A model generated the notes under the pieces. That model did not search any database. It was not told where the DNA came from and worked only from the letters and a program-made list of their open reading frames with translations. The translations under genes and the position numbers were made by a program. Below, piece after piece: positions 1-9,810 of a stretch of DNA of 64,000 nucleotides (positions are counted from its first letter, which is position 1; every line of letters begins with the position of its first letter). Source of the stretch: Trichomonas vaginalis G3 (taxonomy: Eukaryota; Parabasalia; Trichomonadida; Trichomonadidae); NCBI RefSeq assembly GCF_026262505.1, contig NC_067206.1:32813896-32877895 (forward strand), written 5' to 3'.

Positions 1-292
1 TTTTTGATTCTTTAGTTTTCTTAGAAATAGAGTTTAAAACTTTGTAACCTGTTTTTACTTGTGTTGTGTCTGAACTGTTGAGTAATTGTTCGACATATTG
101 AAGAAACATAGCTTGATTTGTGTCATTGGGATTGAAATTGTAATATTTATAGTAATTTCGAATTGCTTTGATTCCTGTTTCAACAAAATTGCTGTTTTCT
201 GATTGCAAAAGCTTAACAATGTCTTCTGGATATATTATATATTCGAATTTGTTTGATTGCATGGTTAAATGCTTTGCTCGAAGTACTTCCAT
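1..292 (-). CDS. 5' part of a helical-repeat (ARM/HEAT-like) protein, cut by window edge
   Basis: An open frame of 97 codons starts at an ATG at 292-290 on the minus strand and runs off the window without a stop. The protein begins MEVLRAKHLTMQSNKFEYII and is rich in Leu, Lys and Asn. It shows alternating helical stretches (PEDIVKLLQSENSNFVETGI, then FLQYVEQLLNSSDT) like the first repeats of armadillo/HEAT proteins, a large family in trichomonads. Function cannot be assigned. The family call is an inference from helix spacing; the open frame itself is clear. Confidence 0.55.
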   Translation of the reverse strand, partial: MEVLRAKHLTMQSNKFEYIIYPEDIVKLLQSENSNFVETGIKAIRNYYKYYNFNPNDTNQAMFLQYVEQLLNSSDTTQVKTGYKVLNSISKKTKESK

Positions 293-905
293 TTTTTCAT
301 ACAATAAAAATTTAATTTTGATTGATCACTGTCCCGAGATAGAAATGATTATAGTATACGGTCCCGAGAAAAATGTGTCGAAATTGTTACAAAGCCGTCA
401 ATGGCACAACAAACCTGTAAAGTTTTAATAATTGATTGAATAATGATATACTATTCGAATATAATCTATACTGTCTGAAATGAAAGAAATTTAATCACAT
501 TTGGTAAAACTAATTTTAATTTCATGAAATTATTATTCCTTTAATGAAAACATTAATATTTGAACAATAAAGTCGTAGATAATGCATTCAAATTTTACTT
601 CCTCTTTTTCTAAATTTTTTACTTCCCTTTTGCCTCTCAATTTTATTTCAAATTTTTTGTTGCACGGAGTACGAGCCATCGTAGTAAGATCATAACGCAC
701 AAATGATTTATTGGGAAGATTGATATGATGTCATATCAGAAAGTCCTCTTCAAACCAAACATTTCCAGATCTCAGCAAAAGATTTCAAAAAGTTTTATGA
801 CTCCGAGCTATTACACCAAAAAAAGATTATTGGTTAATGGTTTTTTTAATGGTTGAGGAGGAATGAATTTATTCGCATCAATATAGAAAAAAAATATAAT
901 AATAA
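293..905. other. Intergenic, no gene seen
   Basis: A+T-rich spacer between the divergent helical-repeat gene start and the 3' end of the papain-like gene. No supported gene or clear repeat. Short runs of T and A are the only notable composition. Confidence 0.6.
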
Positions 906-912
906 TAAAACG

Positions 913-2346
913 CTAATCTTCCGGATTTTCTGTTGGTTCAGGAGTTCTATGAGGAAGGGGAACAAAGTTATATGGAACAGCACCAACTGCATGTGATTCG
1001 ATATTACAATCATCGAATCTTCGATTGAATTTCATGAATCCTTTGATAGTACTGCTTTGTTCTCCATTGCCACTGCCAACAACTTTCAATGGTTCGATTT
1101 TTATTTGACCATTTTTATTATCTAAAATATTTTCATACGTCTTTCTGCAATCTCCTTTATTATTTTTAGTACCTGTTGTTGTTGTTGTTTGTTCATTACA
1201 TGCATCATAAGCGACCCCAAAGTTAACTCCAAAGTGGGGAATAACCCACCACCATCGGTTAAGTGTTTGTGTATTTTCATCTGAATTAAGGGAAAGATTT
1301 AATTTTGTTTGTCCCCACCCAATAATCGTAACATCAAGCATGCCTAGAATATTTTCCCAGCCTGAATTTTGTGTTTTACCATCTAGTTTCCAATATCCTG
1401 AATAGACTCCTCCGCCATATCTGAAAAGGGATTGATAGACTGTGATGGAAGAAGTGACAGCACCAACTTCCCACAGATGTGATTTGATCCAGCGCCAGTT
1501 ATAAAGGAAGTAGATTGGACATCCTGTTTCTGGAGCACCTGGATTGCAACTTCCTGTGAGTGCCCAGTGATGTTTACAACCTGTTAATCCTGGATAACAT
1601 CTATCATCTGCGCAGTTAGCTCTTGTGAAATCAGAACGAGGTGCTTGCATAAAAAAAGTACGCTCTGAGTACTCATCACCTGGTTTATCACATGAAGTAA
1701 AATCTGGTGGATGATATGTCTAGAAAAGTTGATATGCGTTCAGAGGAGTTCGTTCAACACATGAGTCACCAAGAATATCACAGTCAAGAACAAACTGAAG
1801 AGAAAAGTTGACAAAGTCACCTGCCCAACGGGATACTGAAATCGTCATTGCTGATGTCACTGCTGGTGCCCAAGAACTACACAATGCTGTGACATCAAAA
1901 ACTGGAAATTTCACTCTTTCTGCATTTGGTCTGATTGATCGACCAGGGTTGACATATGTATCGTTTTGATTTGAAGCATTTCGAAGGTTAGGAAATGCTG
2001 CAACGTTTGTTAATCCTGTGATATAGTTTCGATCAACAAAGTTGAAAAAATATTCGTTGGCACCAACTGGAACAGCAGAGCCATGATGATGTTGTGGAGG
2101 TCGAACTGGTGACAAAAATCGTTTGGCATCTCCAACTTTCATCTTTGCGAACTTTGGGTAAAGAGTTGCTTTGAATGGTGCATTTGGATTGTTGTTTATC
2201 GCATCAACCATCTCTTGTGTAACCAATGGATCCAAATCACTCAACGAACTAGACAAACACACTAAAACAAGAATCATTGATATAATATTTCGGTTTATAT
2301 GAAATTTTGATTGATTTGGAGTTTGTTGTGGTGACGTTAATAACAT
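913..2346 (-). pseudogene. Papain-family (C1A) protein without catalytic residues, interrupted by one in-frame TAG
   Basis: The frame starts at 2346 and has a hydrophobic signal-like segment around residues 20-37 (ISMILVLVCLSSSLS); a second Met at residue 24 would give a more typical signal peptide. Around residue 157 the papain CGSCWAF block reads LCSSWAPA, so the catalytic Cys is Ser. Further on, the His block reads MLDVTIIGWG (His to Leu) and the NSWG block reads PHFG (Asn to Pro). Paired Cys and fold-defining motifs persist, so this is a non-catalytic homologue like TINAG or SERA-type pseudoproteases. A TAG at 1722-1720 interrupts the frame, which then stays open in the same frame to 913 (about 270 codons). 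It may be a recent pseudogene, a read-through gene or a sequence error. Location would be secretory or cell surface. Confidence 0.75.
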
Positions 2347-3040
2347 ATTCTTAAATCTACAAGGATATAATATTAATTAATATTATGGGTCAAGAAACGT
2401 TTGAATCTTCCAATAAAAATCTTATTGACACATGAAGATCAAGTTGATTTTATCTGTGGTATCTTTAACTTTGATTTAAGATGCTTTGTTACAAAACTCA
2501 ATTTTTTACAATACATATCTGAAATTGAAAAGTCTGAATACTTGATAAAATATTTGAATCTTATTCTAAACTTTATTTATAAAAAAAACTCCAAGAAACC
2601 ATCCAGAAATTGAATGTCCAAATCTTCCGAATTTGGTGGTTTAATTCAATTTTGAATATTGTCATAAAAATTTGAATCATATATCAGTGATAGAAATGTA
2701 TTAAAGAACTGATTATATATCATGTTTGGGTAAGAAAAACAATAAAAATCGAGTTTGGCTTCAATTTGTATATCAGCTTAGTGAAAAATACTTTCAATAT
2801 AATATATGAAGCTATGAATTATGATCATGAATGATGAAATATCGAATTTAGCGAAATAAATAAGCTTTTCAATGTGAATGATTATAATATCAAGAAACGA
2901 TTCAATGAATTTTGATCTAACTTGGAAATCAAAAGAAAAAGCATGCATAGATCGAATTCAAATTCATAGTTCACCCTAAGAGAGGAATAGTGTAAACATG
3001 GGTGAAACGTTTCAAGAAAAATATTTTTAGAAAAGCCAAG

Positions 3041-3150
3041 AATCTATTTCTATCGAAGGAGAGAATTGCTGCAGATGAATGTTTTTGAGCGGGAAAGTTC
3101 TGATTCTTGGTAAATGTTAGAATGAAATATGATGCTTGTTTTTCTCATAA
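3041..3150 (+). repeat. Imperfect direct repeat, copy a
   Basis: Shares a block beginning AATCTATTTCTATCG and continuing through GCAGATGA, TTTTGAGC, GTTCTGATTC and CTTGTTTTTC with 4231-4337. Both copies are in the same orientation with scattered changes and small indels, as expected of an old duplicated intergenic or mobile sequence. Confidence 0.6.
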
Positions 3151-4230
3151 TAATTTGTCACAAACTTGTTGGACTTATTTGAATTATGGAATCTTTGACG
3201 ATTTCTATCTTCTCTTTGATGTCAATAATCTGCTTGTACTGATATAATATTCAAAGCTGTGATGTGTTTGAAGAGAACAAATCATTGCGTTGAAGTTCAG
3301 TTCATAAGTTCAGTGAAGTCTGAACTGTTTCATGAAGTTTTGTTCTGAAGTCATGTTATGCTTGAGTTTCCTAGTTTCTTAGCTTACGATTTATCTGCGT
3401 AAAACTTGTTTGCAAAGCAAATATGAGCTTCAATAGATTTTGAAAGTTTGATATATTCGATCTGAATGAATTGCGCAGAATCAAAGTTTCCGATTTTCTC
3501 AATTTTAAAAGTTTTAATCTATCCTTGAAGGTGAGCTTTTGAGATTTTTTTTATCATAACAATATATGCAGAAATATTATACACTTAAATTCAGTTTTGC
3601 CCTGTTAACATGTTTAACGAATTGTTGAATCTTTGATTCTGTGAACTTCGATGGATGAGATTAAGTCGTGTTCAATGTTTTTTTTTGTGATTCATTACAT
3701 GCAAAAAAACTAAGCATTGGCTTATGAATTGCATGTGTGGCTTAAGTTCATTGGGTAATGCGATGATGAAGTTTTCGTCTAATTTCTGGTCAGCTTTTTC
3801 ATACTTTGTGTAAATGCTGAATCGATAATCAAAGTTCCGATTGTTTGTTAACTTCTTTAATTAATGGTCAAAATTAATTTGTTTTGGAAAAAATCAATTG
3901 ACTGGAGAATAATGTGTTAATCTTAGTATATAATATTTATGTAATTATCTATATGAAATTGGTTGGTATTGTTTTCAATATTTCAATATTTTCTAGCTCG
4001 AAATTTAGTGTACATTTGCAGTGTTTCCCTTTTTTAGAATGAAGTACAACTTTTTAAAAATTAAACCTAATTGAATTGAGATAGCATCAATTATTTAGCA
4101 TTAAAGATATTTGATCTATTTAAATTCCGTGTGCTTCGCTTTCAAGTTCATGGATCCCTTTTTGAAATGATTCGTTTTGAGAGGTTAGATTATTGTTCAT
4201 ATACCTAATCTGAGTTTAATACCTATCTCT

Positions 4231-4337
4231 AATCTATTTCTATCGTAGGAGAAAATCATTGCAGATGATTGTCTTTGAGCAGGAAGGTTCTGATTCGAAA
4301 AGGTTCTAATGAAAAGTGACACTTGTTTTTCCGATAA
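4231..4337 (+). repeat. Imperfect direct repeat, copy b
   Basis: Second copy of the block at 3041-3150, ending about 125 bp before the phosphatase start. It could carry promoter elements of a duplicated upstream region; no inverted ends were seen. Confidence 0.6.
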
Positions 4338-4463
4338 GATATGTAATAAAAAAATCATCAAAATTTAATGTATTATATATGACAATTATTGAATTATTCA
4401 TGAAAAGTTTTATATTTTTTGAAAAAATTCACAGAGATAACTCAAATATATCAAATTTTATTG

Positions 4464-5387
4464 ATGTCTCAGCAAATTGATGAAATTCTCACCAAATTGC
4501 TATCTGTTCGAAAACTCCCATACGGTTCACGATGTGGAATAACTGCTGATGATATATTCTTATTGTGTCGGTTAGTTAAACCGTTATTTAAAAGGCAGCC
4601 TTGTCTATTAGAGCTCAAAGCAAATTTGGCTATTGTTGGTGATATCCATGGGCAATTTTATGATCTGTTACGAATTTTCGAGAAAGTTGGCTATCCTCCG
4701 GAAAAAAATTATCTTTTTTTAGGAGATTACGTCGATAGAGGAACAAATAGTGTTGAAGTTTTCTGCTTGCTAATGCTATTCAAGATCAAATATCCCGATA
4801 ACTTCTTCCTCTTACGCGGAAATCATGAGTCAAGAGAAATGAATAAGGTTTATGGGTTCTACCAAGAATGCGTTAAGAAATTTAGTGTAGCGATTTGGAA
4901 TTCAATAGTAGATGTGTTCGATTACTTGCCATTTGCCGCAATTATTCAAGACAAAATATTTTGCGTGCATGGGGGACTTTCTCCAATACTTACAAATGTT
5001 TCCCAAATCAATGAAATCGAACGTCCTACGGAAATTCCAACTAGTGGATTAATTAGTGATTTAGTTTGGTCAGATCCTGTAGAAAACGTAGAATTATGGT
5101 CAAATAGCGAACACCAAGTTGGGTTTGGTTTTGGAAAGAAAGCTGTTGAGAATTTTTGTCAAAGATGTCAACTTGACTTAGTTGTGAGATCACACCAAGT
5201 GCAAATGGAAGGTTATTCAATGCCAATTCCTGGGTGCGAGAGTTGTATTGCTGTTTTTTCTGCTCCAAATTATATTGGAGAATTCCAAAATAGAGGCGCT
5301 GTTCTTATGGTTGACAAAGATTTGGTTTGCAATTTCATTGTTTTCAGCCCATTGGATTGGTCTAAACAATTAAAGAAATCAAATTAA
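4464..5387 (+). CDS. PP1-like serine/threonine protein phosphatase catalytic subunit
   Basis: A 307-residue metallophosphatase of the PPP family. All metal-site blocks are present in order: GDIHGQ (Asp60, His62), GDYVDRG (87-93), RGNHES (His121 is the general acid), HGGLSP, the SH of RSHQ, and SAPNYIGEF near the C-terminus. It dephosphorylates phospho-Ser/Thr, with targeting normally set by regulatory subunits. Spacing and length match PP1. The usual RAHQVVEDGYEF segment reads RSHQVQMEGYSMP, a divergent beta12-13 loop region that in PP1 affects inhibitor and toxin binding. The ATG at 4464 is chosen; a longer frame to 4419 opens only at TTG. The stop lies in TTAAAAG, which resembles the trichomonad UAAA poly(A) signal overlapping stop codons. 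Confidence 0.92.
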   Translation: MSQQIDEILTKLLSVRKLPYGSRCGITADDIFLLCRLVKPLFKRQPCLLELKANLAIVGDIHGQFYDLLRIFEKVGYPPEKNYLFLGDYVDRGTNSVEVFCLLMLFKIKYPDNFFLLRGNHESREMNKVYGFYQECVKKFSVAIWNSIVDVFDYLPFAAIIQDKIFCVHGGLSPILTNVSQINEIERPTEIPTSGLISDLVWSDPVENVELWSNSEHQVGFGFGKKAVENFCQRCQLDLVVRSHQVQMEGYSMPIPGCESCIAVFSAPNYIGEFQNRGAVLMVDKDLVCNFIVFSPLDWSKQLKKSN

Positions 5388-5984
5388 AAGCAAATTTTCA
5401 TCAATTTCTCCTTGTTACTATCTATCATGTTATATTAATGTAATATATTCTTCTCTTATTGTTATTTCCTTCTTGTGTTAAAATTTAGAATATATATTTA
5501 CAAAAATGCAGATCTTGCTGTTTTACTAGATGAATTTTTGATACATTTACTTCAATTAATATGAAATCAGTTTTCATCATCCCAAGAAATAAGTCTAAAA
5601 TAATTTTATACAAATGTCGAATGGATGTTCTTTGTTGTCACCTTAATTATCTATCATCTTGTTTTATGTGATGTGAAAAAAGATTAGTGGGGATCATCCA
5701 AACAAAAAATTGAAATTCGAGGTAAATTTGGTCATTAGATATGGATATTGCATGGGATATATAAACTCTAAGGACTTATGAGCTAGTTATGCTTTTGGGA
5801 AATAAAGGTGAGTTATCAATCATTGATTCTTTCATGGGAAAAAATTTGAGAGCAAAAATTTTGAATTCAATTGGTCTGTAGGAGCCTAATTTTTAAATAT
5901 TTTATTCCTTATCAATTCTAAACAATATCTTCGGATTTGAATAAAAATTTTTTCATAGCATGATCCCTTTCAAAATTTTGTATT
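5388..5984. other. Intergenic spacer
   Basis: Phosphatase 3' flank and MATE 5' flank. A TCATAG at 5953-5958, about 30 bp before the MATE start, fits the loose trichomonad initiator pattern TCA-Py-A/T, but such a short match is weak. Nothing else recognised. Confidence 0.4.
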
Positions 5985-7493
5985 ATGAAATCACCATTGC
6001 TCAAATCTGAAAAAGGCTCGCATTATACTCAAAGGAGACTGTCTAAAAGCCTTTCTATAGAGCAGTTGCGTTATGAGCAGCATGGTCCTTTGCGTACTTT
6101 ACTAGAATTAAGTGTTGGACCAATAATTTATATGGTTGGAATCGCCATTCATGATGCAATAGACTTATTACTCATTTCTAAAGCGTATTCGCAAACAGAA
6201 GTTACAATTGTTGGCTTTGCTTCGACCGTCAGATATTTATGCATGGCTGCGAACATTTATTTTAGCACAGCATGCGTTACTCGTACGAGTGCTCTCATTG
6301 GAGCTGATGATTATACTACAGCATCACAAGTTATTGCAGATTTATACAGATTAGCGTTTTTATCAATGATTATTATTCCAGTCATATGTTACTTCATCGC
6401 AAACCCTCTACTAAAATACATGGGCTGCACCGAACAAATGGCAGTTGAAGCCTGCAAATATTTAATACCTGAATTATCATTTATGCCTCTAATTTCAACA
6501 TTTCAGATGTCATGTGGACTCTTACAATCTGAAGGTCGATCTATACTTGCAGGATTGATGCAATTTACTGCATTTGCTTTAAATTGTGGATTTTTTGGTC
6601 CAATTTTCCTTTTTGTAATCAAAATTCCATTTAGATATGCTGGGATTGCATTCTCTCTGTCGCAATCTCTCCCAGGAATAGTTCTTACAATACTAATTTT
6701 CAGTAATAAATTTGATTCAATAACTTCATGGTCAAATTTGATCAAAAAGCCGATTTCTGATATATACATTGGCCTAAAAATAGCATCACCGTACATTCTG
6801 AATGTTATTATGGGCCTTTTCCCTCCTTTGGTTGCAATTAATTTAATGACAACAGCAGCGGTTTCTCAAAACATGATTGCTCAGTGTGGACCATGTTTAT
6901 CTGTCTTTTTCAAACTTCAGCCTCTTGTCAATTGTTTTTCCATTGCTTTTGGACAAGGATTACTCGGTCCAGGTACATATGCATACAGTACTAAATCCTA
7001 TGAACGTCTCAAGAGGTTCTTTTTCTATGCTCTTTCGATCAGTTTAGTTCTACAACTTGTATTGATTCCTGTTTTAATTGCGATGCCAGTTCCTGTTGCG
7101 AAGATATGGCTGAAAGATCCAGAAACACTTGAATACGCGAGAATCATGATTCCGAAACCATTTTATACTAATTGGATAACAGGAGTGAACGAAATAGTCA
7201 CAGCATTGTTACAATGCATGGGATATGCATGGACAGCGATGATGCCGAGTATTGTGAGAGGAATTTTCTACATTGTTTACTCATTAATTTTATATTACAC
7301 AAATAAGACTAATTCTATAAGAATGATATATACATATTGTTTGAATGATACAACTATACTTTTGTTAGATATTATTATTGTTATCAAACCTCTCAAAGAA
7401 CTATTTATACAACATTCAAAAATTGATGAAAAAGAAAGTAAAAAGAATGATATTACATCTCCTGGATCTGATTTAGTAGGTCTCACGGTTTGA
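5985..7493 (+). CDS. MATE-family multidrug/organic cation efflux transporter
   Basis: A 502-residue membrane protein with about a dozen hydrophobic stretches in two related halves, as in the MatE family. These carriers exchange Na+ or H+ for organic cations, drugs or metabolites. The N-terminal ~35 residues are hydrophilic and basic (MKSPLLKSEKGSHYTQRR), then comes LLELSVGPIIYMVGIAIHD, the usual first helix. The C-terminal tail after residue 480 is charged and cytosolic (SKIDEKESKKND). Length is normal and the frame is clean, so this is the functional parent of two truncated copies downstream. From about 6440 onward the locus forms the left copy of the tandem duplicon. Confidence 0.9.
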   Translation: MKSPLLKSEKGSHYTQRRLSKSLSIEQLRYEQHGPLRTLLELSVGPIIYMVGIAIHDAIDLLLISKAYSQTEVTIVGFASTVRYLCMAANIYFSTACVTRTSALIGADDYTTASQVIADLYRLAFLSMIIIPVICYFIANPLLKYMGCTEQMAVEACKYLIPELSFMPLISTFQMSCGLLQSEGRSILAGLMQFTAFALNCGFFGPIFLFVIKIPFRYAGIAFSLSQSLPGIVLTILIFSNKFDSITSWSNLIKKPISDIYIGLKIASPYILNVIMGLFPPLVAINLMTTAAVSQNMIAQCGPCLSVFFKLQPLVNCFSIAFGQGLLGPGTYAYSTKSYERLKRFFFYALSISLVLQLVLIPVLIAMPVPVAKIWLKDPETLEYARIMIPKPFYTNWITGVNEIVTALLQCMGYAWTAMMPSIVRGIFYIVYSLILYYTNKTNSIRMIYTYCLNDTTILLLDIIIVIKPLKELFIQHSKIDEKESKKNDITSPGSDLVGLTV

Positions 7494-8145
7494 TTTGACA
7501 CTTATATATTTGTTATATTTGTTTGTAAATAAATTATATTAAAAACATGACATGTTTATGTTTATTTTAAGGGATATGATATAATGATAAATAAATTTTG
7601 ATAAATAAGGAAATTTAATGATGTACTAGCCCCAATGTGACTTTAATTCAAATTGCCGACAATTGAAGATCATGTTATATGGGCGTAAATGCCCCTTATA
7701 TATTTATTGATATTTAATCAGATTAATCTTATTTGTTATTTAACGGATAACACTTCAATTGATATTACAAACATTGTGTTAAATACTAGGACATCACTGA
7801 AGAAGATCTGGCATCTAATGAGCAAAATCGCTGCCGCAGACCAGATTTTTCGCCAGCATAATGAGAACTATTTCACGACAAAGATTTGAATCCACAAAAG
7901 AAAAATAATAATCAATCTGCTGTGATAGAAGAAAAAAAAATCAAAGCATTCAAGACATAGTGTATATAGCAGTCATCAAGCTCACGATGGTCACAATAGC
8001 CCCAACAGAAAATTTTAATTTTTCTTATAAAATATCAGAATAATCCAAATTTGTTCTTCAACACAATCAGAGTAAATCTCATCATAAACACAAATTCAAA
8101 AATTATTATGAAGCAGAGAAGTCTCATTGATATGGAAATAATAGA
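7494..8145. other. Duplicon spacer, copy 1
   Basis: Between the MATE stop and the beta-helix gene 3' end. Related to 13538-14239 and 18671-19417 but much more diverged than the rest of the duplicon. No gene supported; short frames here are not conserved in the other copies. Confidence 0.5.
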
Positions 8146-9144
8146 TTATGAAGAGTTAGAAATGTTTACTAAAGTTTGTAAAAAAAGAGAAAGTTTATTA
8201 ACTTTAGAAATAGTTTTATTGATAATTGCAAATTCTGCTTGGCAATTACCAGTTGAAAAATGAATCAATTTGTTAATAAATAGTTCTCTTGGATTAGTAG
8301 GTACTACATTTCTATAAAATGTTGTTGAAATCGAATTGTCAATGTAACAACTATCAACTGTTAATTGATCATTATAGTTATATATCAAACATGAACCTTC
8401 AGGACCAGTGTTGTTAATAAAAGAACAACTTTTTACAGTAAGATAATTTCTAGTATGGTAAATAATTCCACTTTCTGATGTTGTTTTGGTATTATTTATA
8501 ATATTACATGAATCAATCAAAGCTTTATACCAAATATTTATCACATCTCCATTAATATCTGTTGCCAAATTATTAACAACAGTTGTATAATTAAATTTTG
8601 TTGTGTATTGAAGTGATTTACCGTTAAAATATCCAACAGGTTGGTATAGAGCTTTATTTGATGAGAAATTTGTTGATGAAACTACGATATTATCATTCAA
8701 TGTTTGGAAAATAGATCCACTATTTTCATTTCCTGCATCAAAAATGGAACTTTCAATAATAAAGTTTAAGTTATCTGTGTCAACTTCTGTATATGAAATT
8801 TGGCCTTATCCTTGACCTTTGCATTTTGTACAACAGAATTTGCGTTGAATAATAGAACTATTCTTGCCAATTTGGTAGTAAACGCAACATCCAACCTTTG
8901 TTGCCGTGCAATTACTAAAAGAACACCGATTATGTAGAAATAAAGTGTCGGAGATAGGATTGAAATTGATAACTTGGTCATGATCATCAAAGAAGTTGCA
9001 CTCGTCTAAGAAATATTGTTTTTTTCCTGTTGGGAGATCGCAGTTTTGACGGTTTCGAGTTTCTTCACCTGTAAATTGAACATTGAAGTAAAGATTCCAG
9101 ACGTAGTCATCCGCTGAGGATGACTTTCTTCCGAATTTATGCAC
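8146..9144 (-). pseudogene. Beta-helix repeat protein, copy 1, with an in-frame stop
   Basis: Homologue of the 332-codon frames at 14240-15238 and 19418-20416. A TAA at 8808-8806 replaces a Tyr codon of copy 2, and the same frame continues on both sides. The C-terminal two thirds hold successive Cys/Asn-rich coils such as CSFINNT and CYIDNS, typical of right-handed parallel beta-helix surface proteins. The first third is nearly identical to the other copies. The rest differs mainly in short patches, for example HTRNYL where the others have HYQNSL or HFYNSL. Like the other copies it has no in-frame ATG near its start. Confidence 0.7.
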
Positions 9145-9810
9145 ACTGGCAAATAACCGAAAAATTCATTGAATTTATTGTATGGCTACTATTCACTTTT
9201 TAATACAAGTCATACAACTAATTCTATGAGTTTCTCACAAAAAGATCTTTGTTATTTCGGAAGGAAGCATCAAATTAGGAGGAGAAATAGACACCATGTA
9301 AACTGTTTATGCGGCACAATATACAAACAAATATATTCATTAGCAAAATATATTTTTCGAAATCTTGAGGCAAAAAAAAATGATTCCCTTTAACAGAGAG
9401 ATGAAATCTAGACTATTAATAGTCAAGTATAATATGTTTTGATTAGTCTTAATCATATCTTATGTAAGAGAGAAAAAAATAAATTGCATATGAATAGATA
9501 AGTATTGACATCATGACTATATAAGTATAAACTATACCATATACATATATTATGTGTCACTTTGGATCTTTACAGCATTGACAGTACCAACTCATATATT
9601 ATTGATAACATATAACTTAAGCCCAAATGTTAGGAATGTTGATAGTATTCATAATAACAAACTCAACTTGAAGTGAGAGAAAAGTATTATTTTGATCATA
9701 TATTCTAGAAATATTGATGTGTTCAAATAAAAAAATGAATAGATGAAATGTAAGAATAGAATAAAAATCGATTTAGATTATAATAACAAATATAAAATAA
9801 ACAAGAATAA
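9145..9810. other. Duplicon spacer between beta-helix gene and kinase, copy 1
   Basis: Nearly identical in all three copies (15239-15904, 20417-21053). A plus-strand frame of 74 codons opens at TTG and is conserved only because the DNA is; no protein similarity seen. On the minus strand a short ATG frame with a hydrophobic start lies upstream of the beta-helix frame but is not continuous with it. Confidence 0.45.

Larger units (their letters stand above)
2347..4463. other. 2.1 kb spacer without a supported gene
   Basis: Long A+T-rich stretch between the papain-like gene and the phosphatase. Only short frames occur; one 70-codon frame near 2401-2613 opens at TTG and looks like no known protein. 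It contains one dispersed imperfect repeat, annotated separately at about 3041-3150 and 4231-4337. Confidence 0.5.

Noticed and set aside
168-428. 86-codon plus-strand frame
   Set aside because: Antisense to the clear minus-strand start of the helical-repeat gene and opens at TTG.
1720-1722. Reassigned TAG codon in this organism
   Set aside because: Other genes here use TAA, TGA and TAG as normal ends; a single internal TAG is better explained by pseudogenisation, read-through or error.
2401-2613. 70-codon frame
   Set aside because: Opens at TTG, biased composition, no features; a different short ATG frame overlaps it. Not supported as a gene.
9169-9393. 74-codon frame conserved in all three duplicons
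   Set aside because: Conservation is explained by the whole DNA being duplicated; opens at TTG and has no protein similarity.
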